Shown here: positions 55,853-64,000 of the stretch, one piece after another
Numbering within the stretch: position 1 is the stretch's first letter
Layout of the letters: every line of letters starts with the position of its first letter
From: Nemertoderma westbladi
Lineage: Eukaryota > Xenacoelomorpha > Nemertodermatida > Nemertodermatidae
DNA length: 64,000 nt
Direction of reading: 5' to 3'
NCBI GenBank assembly: GCA_032718475.1
Contig: JAUCBJ010006962.1
Span: 151,976 to 215,975, forward strand
Translations under genes and position numbers: made by a program
The notes under the pieces: generated by a model
Seen by the model: the letters and a program-made list of their open reading frames with translations, nothing else
Told to the model about the DNA's origin: nothing
The model's database searches: none

Positions 55853-57408
55853 CAGCGCCGATGTGTCGTCGCCGCTGTACTTTCGCCAACGACGTAGCCG
55901 CACAACGACAACGACAACCGGCACAAGTCACTCAACTGTCCGTCCCAAAGGCTTAGATGTACTTCAGGTTTTCCTTGGAGAGTTAGGTTACTTTACGATT
56001 GCGACTGGCTACTGTAAACACACCTTAGTAGTAACATTCGCCTATAAGCTCACAAGTACCACACACACAACTTGTCACAAATTACACACACTCGGGTCAC
56101 TTGTCCGTTAGTCAATGCCTTCCAGAATGTCACTGTATTATTATGTATCCTTGGATACTAGTAGTGCGCTATTTATTCCCTATGCTATTCAATGGGACAA
56201 GCTTTCTATTGTTCGTTTAACTCAATTCTAATTCTAGCGTGGTTGTTGCTATGGTGACATTATGCAAAGCTAGCGGTAGAATTAGAGTAATTCCAATGCA
56301 TACAGATCTGGGATGTTATTTAATAGTATTCTTTAATAGTCAATGTTCGGTTTTATACATGACTTTATGAATTTTATCGGCTATTGACTATGTTTGGGAG
56401 ACTTTCGCACACTCATATGCATAATAAGATAAATCTCCGCTCCCTTGATCTATTAATTAATGGAATTTTGGGAATGTTATAAATTGCGTAAAAATGGCAA
56501 TTTATTAAATTCATTAAAAGGCACGAATTTAAATTTATTCCCTGAAATTTTATTATTTGATAATTAAATTGACATATTTTGATTCTAGAACATGTCTAGG
56601 GACACAAGATCCTTAATTCTAAGAAAATTGTCTCTTTAAGAATATCGGTAAATGCTACGATATCTTAATTGACTAGAATTGTTGAAGGATCTGAATTTTA
56701 CAGATTTTGACTTATTTGATTTGTAAATATTAACTAATTAATATTTGAGATGGGCACCGATTTATTCCAGAACTTGTCTGGGGACGTTAACCACTGATTC
56801 TATAATTTGTCTTTCAAGTATATCGGTGGGTGCCACGATATCTTAATCGACTAGAATTACAGATGGTCAAAGGGTTTAACAGATTTATTTTGCGTTATAC
56901 GCTACTGTTAAAGGGACATCACGCTACTATATGTATTATTTAATATACGGTATGAGAGCAATATCGCACGAAGCAATGTCAGTGTGAAGAGGCAAGTCGT
57001 TTCCAAGGTCTACCCAGAGCTTGGTTTAGCCGAGACACGAGGATCTGAACTTTGCATTCCTAATACTCTGCCTACCAATAATACTTAAATATAGTAGTGG
57101 CTTTATTGTACTTTAATAAGTACGGACATTTCATCTTACTGTAGTCACGTATTTATAATATGATACGGACAGTAAGGAAAGAGGAAAAGAATTATTTCTT
57201 GCCGTCGCATTAAATATAATATATACGTAATTAAGTAATAAACGCGAATATATATTGCACTAATCTACTAAATAATCGCTAAAATAACATTCTACTGAAT
57301 AAAATTAAAGAAAACGATTATAATAAAATTACATAGTAATACATACGTAAATATAAAAATAATAAAATAATATAAAATAATAGAGTCACACACCCACTCC
57401 ATATGTTG
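55853..57408 (-). other. Non-coding region between E3 pol remnant and ORF3
   Basis: AT-rich 1.55 kb with no recognisable ORF. Two related segments (56585-56680 and 56755-56860), sharing GAACATGTCTAGGGAC/GAACTTGTCTGGGGAC and GCCACGATATCTTAAT-like blocks, form a diverged direct repeat about 175 bp apart. The integrase core, expected between here and pol, is absent. Confidence 0.5.
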
Positions 57409-58152
57409 TTACGTTATGGAGTCCCTAGATGTTTGAAGGATTAGGGAGGTGGTCGTGGGATGAGAATCTTGCCTTCCACAGTTTCCGGAGAGTCCTCCAT
57501 TCCCTTCCGGTAAACACAAACGACCGACTGGGTGATTGAGTCGCTGCATCCTGAATACAATTCCAGGTTTCCTCTTCGTCCTAGAATAGTGACGATAGAA
57601 ACATCGCTCAAAGTATATGACGGCGTCACAAAGCCGATTCCAGGAGCTATAGTGGTCCGTCGCTCTCTGCAGGAGAGGTGAGAGTCCCTGCGAGACGTCT
57701 GATGTTCCAGAGCTCCAATCGCTCTCTCTGATCTTCATGAAGGATCCACTCGCGGTGGGGAGGTCCAGATCCACGGCGTCGTCCCTGGCAATATGTAATA
57801 CCGACAGATCTATCCCGGGTTCAAATAACTCCGATCCACCCGTCCGGGTTTTAGGTTTGACTTTCTCCGCTCCCTTGGCTGGTCTAATCTCAGTCGGAGT
57901 AAGATGGGGAGGCCATTCATCCTCCTTACTCAGGAAGTCGGGTTCACCTAACCGGTCTGTAGTATCTGTCAGTTCTTGAGGAGATGCTCCTCTGGAAGCG
58001 ATGTCAGTTGGATTAAACTTCTTGGGGCAATATCTCCATTGATCTACATTGGAGCTAAGATTGTCATTATCTGAGGAGTGTGGTGTTCCCTCAGTTGGGT
58101 CGTCTCCCTCACTAGTATCATCTTCCCATTCACTCACCTGGCAGACGCGATC
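57409..58152 (-). pseudogene. pol: E3 pol remnant: RNase H end joined to protease linker, integrase start
   Basis: In frame with the protease piece, after a TAA at 58153-58155. An acidic linker (EWEDDTSEGDD) is followed directly by VDQWRYCPKKFNPTDIASRG, equivalent to the very end of RNase H in E1 (EQWRHCPGVLNPADITSRG). RT, the Pao region and most of RNase H are therefore missing, a loss of roughly 600 codons or more. The frame then covers the linker (DHYSSWNRLCDAV...) and shifts near 57560; the other frame shows an integrase N-terminus ending ILIPRPPP. No DDE core. Confidence 0.75.
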
Positions 58153-58686
58153 TTAAAGCAGTCTTTCCCTGAGCGTTCTACGGGAAGGTCCAGTAAGGTA
58201 CCAACCTACTCTAGTTCTTACCGCATAGGTCTGTAGTGGCTGCGGTTGAGCAGGCCGTTTCTCTAATGTCTCCAGCGCCTCATGCGCGTTTTGGCCGATG
58301 AGTATTTGCACTCCAGGATAATCAGTCTGGAATCGAGGTATGTTAAGATGTTGGATGCTCTCATCCTCGTCCCAATTATAAAGGTCTGCTTGAGTAGTAG
58401 CGAAGTTCTTTATAGCCACCATTTTCACTGACCTGATGCTATGTTCTCCTAGTTCGTCCTGGGGGGTGGACAACTCACCTATATAATAGTCGGCAGCTAC
58501 AGTAGAATTCCAAACCTGCATGATCCCTGACATGTTTAGCTTGGTTCGGAACTTGGGTTGTCCAGCAAAGATGACTTCGGCTAGTTCTTTATCGATGAAT
58601 GTTCCTGTGCTACCGGAGTCCAGGAGGGCGTTCACTATATAGCTCTTCTGAGGTCCGTGGACCCGTAACTGGACTACAGGAAATTC
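58153..58686 (-). pseudogene. pol: E3 aspartic protease (DUF1758-like) segment
   Basis: In frame with the upstream capsid/NC segment, separated from it by TGA 58687-58689. ALLDSGSTGTFI carries the catalytic D-S-G near 58610. It continues for ~160 codons to a GWYLTGP segment (cf. GWY in E2) and TAA at 58153. An intact catalytic motif, unlike the DTAS of E2. Confidence 0.8.
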
Positions 58687-60558
58687 TCAGATCCCTATAT
58701 TGGAAGTTGGCGCTTTCCAAGATGGTTGTTGATCGGAAGTAGTTAAGGTAAGGTCGCTGTCTGTGTCTTCCTCATGCACGAGTACTCGATACACTGCGGT
58801 GGTGTTTATTAGGTAACAGGATTCGTTTTGGTCGGAGAACTCGTCCGTATAGAATCCTTCCATCTCAGATTGATCAGTGTCGTTCACATCACTGAATTGG
58901 ACATGTAGTTCGGACTCACTTACCTGACTCGGGCTGTTTCGTTCTAATTCCGTGTGCAACAAGATATTATGTTTTGCGCCGCACTTTGCACACCTTGCGT
59001 CGGAGTTACAGGTTCGCCGTTGGTGTCCTCGTCTGAGGCAATTATAACACAACCGCTTATCCCACATGACTTCACGTCTATCCTCGAGTGATTTCCTCAG
59101 GAATTTATCACACGCATTTAAACGGTGGGGCCCGTCGCACAGCACACATTTCGGCTTGATGTTACTTACTTTAACCTGTGCTATGTGGTGCACACTTGTT
59201 CTTTCCTCGGGCTTTCTCACCTGAATTCTTTTAGGAGACGTAGGAGGGTTTTTTTGTACCGGTTCCCTTCTGGCATTGGGTCGAGACTTGGATTTACTTA
59301 CCTGATCTTTAGGCATTTTATTGCCATAATAAGATCTTTCAGTGTCTTTCCCGCTGTCCTCTCCTTGAGAAGTTTGGCTTTCACCGTCGTCGGTATAACA
59401 TACTGGTGTTACCCTTCTCCTAGAAACGGGTTTCTCACTTACCTTGTTTTCCAATGTCTTCTCTCTGGACTGCCTTAGGAGCTGTAATTTCACTTCTCTA
59501 TCTAAGAATGACATGAGATCAGTCATGGTAGGGTCTCGTCGTTGTTGTTCCATCATATATAACACCTTCTTGTCCCAGCGTGTACCTACTCCACCCTTGG
59601 GCAAAGTAGATGCTAAGGCTCCTACAACCATAGAATTCTGGTATTCATGAGACTTACCTAACCAATCTAGTTGTCTACAGATCTCCTGAATCTCATCGGA
59701 AAACTCTATAATCCCGCTGCTAAGAAACTTTCGGGGCGCCATTAATTTCGCATATAAATACCTAGCTATGTTAGTCCTATTACCATACCTGATGTTTAGT
59801 GTATCCCAAACTTGTCTTAATCCATCTGGATGTCCAATAAATTTTAACGCCATTGACTTGGGAGGTCCTTCCAAACATTCGATGAGGAATCTAAGTTTCT
59901 CTCCGTTAGATAGTACAGAGTTCTGTATGTTATCTTTATAATATTCATTAAAAGGTAACCATTTCATCTCATCTCCATTGAACTTGACGATCTCTCCCAC
60001 CTTTACCGCTTGCCGGGCTTCAGTTCTAGCCATTTGACGCGTAAAACTTTCTTGAGCCATCGCATTATTGAATAGAGAATTATCGGTATATAAGTTTCTC
60101 GGATTATTATCAAGTCTAGATGAGATATCATTATCAACAGGTTTATAATTACCCTTAATAGGGTTCACTATAGGAGTTTCTATTTCGCTAGCAGTATAGA
60201 TGCGTGTAGGCTCCACACCTTGCGCATGGGATACTTCAGACCTAACGGGTTGACACATTGTTACAGGGGGTGGTGGTATACCCTTTTGTGTGTTCACTAA
60301 TTTATCGCGTTCTAACGCGATACTTTGCTGCACCTTTTGCAACTCTAACCTACTTTCCCTTACTGTGCCCTTGAATTGCTGGACAGTCTCTTCCAACTCT
60401 CGGACCTGTTGGGAGGAGCGTATCCGATTCTCCTTCATCTCTCCAAGGAGAATATCCATCCCCCGCCGTCTCTCGTCTACCCAATCAACCGCCGAAACGG
60501 GATCCGCCAACGTCGTAGCGGGCAGACGAGGGACAACGGGCGACAAATTTGGAATATT
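58687..60558 (-). CDS. gag: E3 capsid/nucleocapsid-like segment
   Basis: About 620 codons in the same frame as the gag ORF on its right, after TGA 60559-60561. Order: short coiled coil (~20-90), a DUF1759-like capsid region (KWLPFNEYYKDN, ~190-340), a basic linker, then cysteine motifs CVLCDGPHRLNAC, CYNCLRRGHQRRTC (CX2CX4HX4C) and CAKCGAKHNILLH (near 59150-58975). This layout parallels codons ~1-340 of the E2 pol frame. It probably packages RNA. Seven sense-strand GGTRAG words lie between 58130 and 59660. Confidence 0.8.
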   Translation of the reverse strand, partial: NIPNLSPVVPRLPATTLADPVSAVDWVDERRRGMDILLGEMKENRIRSSQQVRELEETVQQFKGTVRESRLELQKVQQSIALERDKLVNTQKGIPPPPVTMCQPVRSEVSHAQGVEPTRIYTASEIETPIVNPIKGNYKPVDNDISSRLDNNPRNLYTDNSLFNNAMAQESFTRQMARTEARQAVKVGEIVKFNGDEMKWLPFNEYYKDNIQNSVLSNGEKLRFLIECLEGPPKSMALKFIGHPDGLRQVWDTLNIRYGNRTNIARYLYAKLMAPRKFLSSGIIEFSDEIQEICRQLDWLGKSHEYQNSMVVGALASTLPKGGVGTRWDKKVLYMMEQQRRDPTMTDLMSFLDREVKLQLLRQSREKTLENKVSEKPVSRRRVTPVCYTDDGESQTSQGEDSGKDTERSYYGNKMPKDQVSKSKSRPNARREPVQKNPPTSPKRIQVRKPEERTSVHHIAQVKVSNIKPKCVLCDGPHRLNACDKFLRKSLEDRREVMWDKRLCYNCLRRGHQRRTCNSDARCAKCGAKHNILLHTELERNSPSQVSESELHVQFSDVNDTDQSEMEGFYTDEFSDQNESCYLINTTAVYRVLVHEEDTDSDLTLTTSDQQPSWKAPTSNIGI

Positions 60559-61437
60559 TCATTCGGGGTCCAGGACCTGAACTGTCTCCTGGGCAGTTCT
60601 ACGGGGCACAGGTAGCTTAGTGCTATGCAGAGGGAATTTAGAGGTAGTTTCAGGGAGCACAGGTGTGTCTATCACCGAAGGGGTGATTTCAAGAACAGGC
60701 CTAATTATTTCAGGATCATCTACTATAGTAGGGAGTCTTTCTATTTTAATTATTTGGTCTGTGGGCTCTGTACTACCTAAGTTGGTGTTATTTAGTTGCC
60801 TTCTAACAGCTGGAGGCAAATCAGGCAATTTCTGACGGTGGAATGTTCTTTTACGTCTACTTAGACGAGATCTATTTCCTTTGCCTTCAGTATCGGTGGT
60901 ATCGCCTTCCTCAGATGATGTAAATCCCTGTCTCTTGGAAGTAGTCCGACTTATCAGCTGCATATCACTAGCCGTTATCTGTTTATTTAAGTAATCGTGC
61001 TTCTCTTGAAGATTCTCCAACTCTAGTTGGACCTTTTCTTCAGATGCCCTCCGTTCCGCTTCTGCCACTGCCACTGCCGCTTTTCTTTCTGCTTCTGCCG
61101 CTGCCACTGCTGCTGCCACTGCCGCTGTCTTTCTGTCTTCTATCTGTTTTTTCTTCAACTGTTGTTCCCATTCTCTAACGATGCGGATTCTTTCATCAAT
61201 TTTCGCTCTATTCGCTGCCAACATTTCCGCATCTATTGCGTCCAACACAAACTTTGCTCCTTCGCTATTAGGGCTAAGTCCATCTAACCTTCTCCTCAAT
61301 TCGTCATCACCCAAAAAACGTTGATAGTCCGACAGGTAGATGTCAATGGCATCCCTCTTATGCGACTTCTCTGCCGTCACTTCGCTCTCGGTTGTATCTA
61401 GTAGACTGTCTGATAGGTTCTGTCTTGCGTCAGACAT
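60559..61437 (-). CDS. gag: E3 gag-like ORF1
   Basis: 292 codons from ATG 61435-61437 to TGA 60559-60561. N-terminal helical segment, an Ala/Glu-rich coiled coil (~90-160, encoded by CTGCCG/CTGCCA-type repeats at 61060-61130), a basic SRLSRRKR segment, then an acidic, Pro-rich tail. Like the E2 ORF1 it is in frame with the following capsid ORF and separated by one stop. The E2 stop lies nearer the capsid domain, so the two stops are not at homologous positions. Confidence 0.75.
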   Translation of the reverse strand: MSDARQNLSDSLLDTTESEVTAEKSHKRDAIDIYLSDYQRFLGDDELRRRLDGLSPNSEGAKFVLDAIDAEMLAANRAKIDERIRIVREWEQQLKKKQIEDRKTAAVAAAVAAAEAERKAAVAVAEAERRASEEKVQLELENLQEKHDYLNKQITASDMQLISRTTSKRQGFTSSEEGDTTDTEGKGNRSRLSRRKRTFHRQKLPDLPPAVRRQLNNTNLGSTEPTDQIIKIERLPTIVDDPEIIRPVLEITPSVIDTPVLPETTSKFPLHSTKLPVPRRTAQETVQVLDPE

Positions 61438-61525
61438 GCTTATGTGTACAGTTGAATGTCTACTGCTGTATTACAGTCTGAGCAAGTCTAGTAACTCAGT
61501 ATTAACTGATAGCCTAGTAATTAAT

Positions 61526-61809
61526 TACCGGTACTGCTACTCAGTGTAGCGTGATATATATAATATATTAGAATACCGGTATGCTTATAGTATATATAAC
61601 TATTATTACAGACTAGGTTTATCACAGAATACCGGTATAATTTTAGCACAAATATATATAAATATATAATAGGCCTATCGGGAATACCGGTATACAGCTT
61701 ACAGTTTGTAGTATATATAATTCTGGACTAGAATTAATTACAAGTACCGGTATAATTTCAGCCTAAATTTATAGAAATAAAGATAATAGGCCTATTGTAA
61801 ATACCGGTA
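61526..61809 (-). repeat. Six TACCGGTA palindromes at 48-60-bp spacing in the E3 leader
   Basis: TACCGGTA at 61526, 61574, 61630, 61685, 61745 and 61802, set in AT-rich, TATATA-containing units of about 57 bp. It lies just upstream of the gag start. Confidence 0.8.
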
Positions 61810-62756
61810 TATCAATTATTTTAAATAACTGAATTTCTGAATTTTAAGGGTTACTTGGTTACTTTAACTTACTTTATTGCCGTTATTTAAGCAGTAGTCC
61901 AACTGATATTGAGACCTAATTGTTGTATGGCAGGCCTACTATTTATAAATCGTTAGATTTGATTTATAATATATATATACCCGTTTTAATGGGTTTTGTC
62001 TATGTTTGAAATAAATGTTATTATTTCTGGGGAGTAATCACTACACAAAGCGGTGCGCTTTCAGTGAAGTGTTACTTATAGGACACTAAAACAAATAATG
62101 CTAATTTACCTAAGTTACTTAATACTACAAATTACGTACGATTCGGGTTGAGATTACAATCTCTAAATAAACACAAAAATTTACAAAAACACAAAATACG
62201 AAATTTTAGGGTAATTTTACAAGAAGTCTACAAACCAGTCTAACAAAGGGTTAGAAATCTGGTTATTACAACTGACAGGGTACTGCGGTTATTTGAAAAT
62301 AATACGTAGTAGTAAATACACTGCGTTGTCCAGATAGGAAAATACCACCGCCTGACGACCTATAGCCGTATCGCTATAGGTACTACGTTATGTATCACGG
62401 AGTGTTCCTACCTAGAAGTTAATAGAGCTAATCGAATGTGCCTATTAACCACTTTACAACACAAATATAATGCCTACACTAATTACTTTCGGAAAGCACT
62501 GTACACTAAACCCTAAATTAGGTACGAGTACTTGTACAACAAATAATCAGTAGTTAAATATACTTGAACAGCTAAAAGAACCACGGCATCTGCTGGAGTG
62601 ACCGATGCACAAAATCACCAGTCTTTACCTACGCCGAGCAGCCCGTGTAGTACCGGGGTTAATTTAACTATAGCGGTATGTATAACAAACACAATTACTG
62701 TAGGAACAAACTTGGGGAATGAATGTTGCGGATAATCGCATAAACTCTGAAGAATA
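61810..62756 (-). other. E3 leader, unassigned
   Basis: Non-coding; no further repeats recognised apart from AT-rich runs. Confidence 0.5.
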
Positions 62757-63330
62757 AATATTACGCTACGCGTACAAACTACTCAAACAAAATACAGACC
62801 GAACACTGACAGACTACTATCAAGCCTAAACAAACTACGGTATATGCAGACTCCGAAATGATTAGGGAGTATGCGCTCTAACCCAGTAGTGCGACTTATT
62901 CTTTAGTTGGGGGTTTACCTTACAGCGTTCGCTGCCCCTACTGCCTAACCGTACTTAATCGGACAGATGATCTACACACGCGGCAATCCGTTCAGACCTA
63001 ATAACAGCCAGACAACTATCCAGCCTACAAATTATCTAAATAAAATTATACGCTACCCGTACAGACTTACACAAACAAAGTACAGACTAAACGATGGCAG
63101 ACTACTCTCAAGCCTAAATAAACTACAGGACATGCAGACTCCGAAATGATTAGGGAGTATGCGCTCTAACCCAGTAGTGCGACTTATTCTTTAGTTGGGG
63201 GTTTACCTTACAGCGTTCGCTGCCCCTACTTCCTAACCGTACTTAATCGGACAGTTGATCTACACACACTGCAATCCGTTCGGACCTAACAGCAATCAGA
63301 CAACAGCTCAGCCTACAAATCTTCTGTACA
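62757..63330 (-). repeat. Tandem duplication of ~287 bp in the E3 leader
   Basis: 62757-63043 and 63044-63330 align throughout. The best-conserved block (GATTAGGGAGTATGCGCTCT to CTGCCCCTAC) is nearly identical, while the edges have several changes. It lies ~330 bp inside the 5' LTR boundary on the transcribed strand. Confidence 0.85.
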
Positions 63331-63655
63331 ATCTGATCAGGTTTACACGTCTTCTGTTCAATACTGGCCTACAAACAAATAAAACTTGACAGAAATAAGT
63401 AAAATCTCAATAAAAAACCAGGGCGGCCGTTCCCTGATTAAGTACTAAGACCTACCGGTATACAACAATCAAATCGAATAATACTAATGTACTTATACGG
63501 GAAGTACCGGTTGGGACAGTTAGGCCTACGGGCCTACGGCAGTATCGGTTCTGGCAGTTGGGCCTACTGACCTACAGATGTACCGTTCAGGTTTACCGGT
63601 TGACCGGTACTTTCAACTTTATTGCTTACTGCAATAAAGAAGCTATATCCTTTAA
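63331..63655 (-). other. E3 leader next to the 5' LTR
   Basis: The first bases after the LTR on the minus strand are TTAAAGGATATAGC, where the primer-binding site should lie; I cannot assign a tRNA. Several ACCGGT words and AGGCCTAC repeats. Confidence 0.45.
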
Positions 63656-64000
63656 TGTTCGCGCTTTCAGACCTTTGGCAGTTTAACCCACCAAATTAAG
63701 ATGTCTTCTAGATATTAAATCGGTTTTTAGTCTATGACAAGTATTTGATTCACTACACTAGTCGAAACCAATCTGTGCGCGATCATTCACCCGCTGGATA
63801 TTCCCGGGAGATTGGGTTCGACGGTTTAATTTTATTGCTATGTAAGCCTAATGTATTATTCAACTGACAGTATTATATAATCTCTGACAATATTATTCAC
63901 CTTCGGGAAATATTAACAGTTCCTTTAGGACGTGGCGCTCTATCTATACAAACAGAGTTATGACTTAAACTACTCACAACGATATGGCTCAATTATAATT
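63656..64000 (-). repeat. 5' LTR of E3 (cut by the window edge)
   Basis: TGTTCGCG start; 344 of 345 positions equal 52964-53308. The remainder lies outside the window. Confidence 0.9.

Larger units (their letters stand above)
52964..64000 (-). mobile_element. BEL/Pao LTR retrotransposon E3 (nested, internally deleted)
   Basis: LTR copies begin TGTTCGCGCTTTCAGACC at 52964 and at 63656, in direct orientation. Over the 345 comparable bases they differ at one position (G near 53172 against A near 63864). Coding parts run right to left: gag, capsid/NC, protease, a pol remnant, ORF3 remnant. RT and the integrase core are missing. It is a different lineage from E1/E2: proteins align only in conserved blocks. 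It sits inside the E2 3' LTR. Confidence 0.85.

Noticed and set aside
55863-56111. 82-codon + strand frame next to E3 ORF3
   Set aside because: Antisense to the E3 transcript, low-complexity Thr/Arg/Ser composition, no support.

Overview
This is eukaryotic, almost certainly metazoan, repeat-dense DNA with no host gene I can recognise. It holds BEL/Pao LTR retrotransposons (a group known from animals), a CR1-like non-LTR element, tandem-core elements resembling bivalve 'pearl'/Helentron-type elements, and many poly-C tracts. The set looks like a marine invertebrate, but the phylum cannot be fixed from the sequence.

Layout. 1-10319 is the 3' part of a large BEL/Pao element (E1, + strand): pol C-terminus, a broken third ORF, and a 1.97-kb LTR. 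10320-35568 is a mosaic of older repeats: a 3.08-kb tandem duplication (14860-21016), ~145-bp satellite-like arrays, a foldback element, and a DNA element with 1.15-kb inverted arms (25214-34890). One of those arms carries a CR1-like insertion, which itself carries a 1.26-kb tandem-core element. 35569-52963 is a second, nearly complete copy of the E1 family (E2, + strand): 2.27-kb 5' LTR, gag, pol, third ORF, and the start of the 3' LTR. That 3' LTR is interrupted at 52963/52964 by a third BEL/Pao element of a different lineage (E3, - strand), whose other LTR runs off the window end at 64000.

BEL/Pao organisation. Gag and the pol polyprotein lie in one frame separated by a single stop. Pol contains a DUF1759-type capsid region, CCHC knuckles, aspartic protease, RT with YMDD, RNase H, H2C2/DDE integrase and a DUF5641-like tail. 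After pol comes a large extra ORF (ORF3) of about 1,240 codons, judged from two independently broken copies. It has three consecutive CX2CX4HX4C knuckles and no visible signal peptide or membrane segment, so it does not look like an envelope gene. A remote relative of its N-terminus sits at the same place in E3. A conserved donor in the LTR and a branch point/acceptor just before ORF3 suggest a spliced subgenomic mRNA.

Most interesting signals: (1) ORF3, conserved between two lineages; (2) a 16-nt self-complementary motif, CAAACC-YGYG-GGTTTG, repeated about every 1-2.6 kb along E1/E2 in all three reading frames, with pairing preserved by wobble or compensatory changes; (3) an excess of 5'-splice-site-like GGTRAG motifs in the sense strand of gag-pol but not in integrase or ORF3; (4) E3 lacks RT and the integrase core yet has nearly identical LTRs, suggesting mobilisation in trans; (5) a transposon-borne array of seven CTCF-like motifs phased at ~148 bp.
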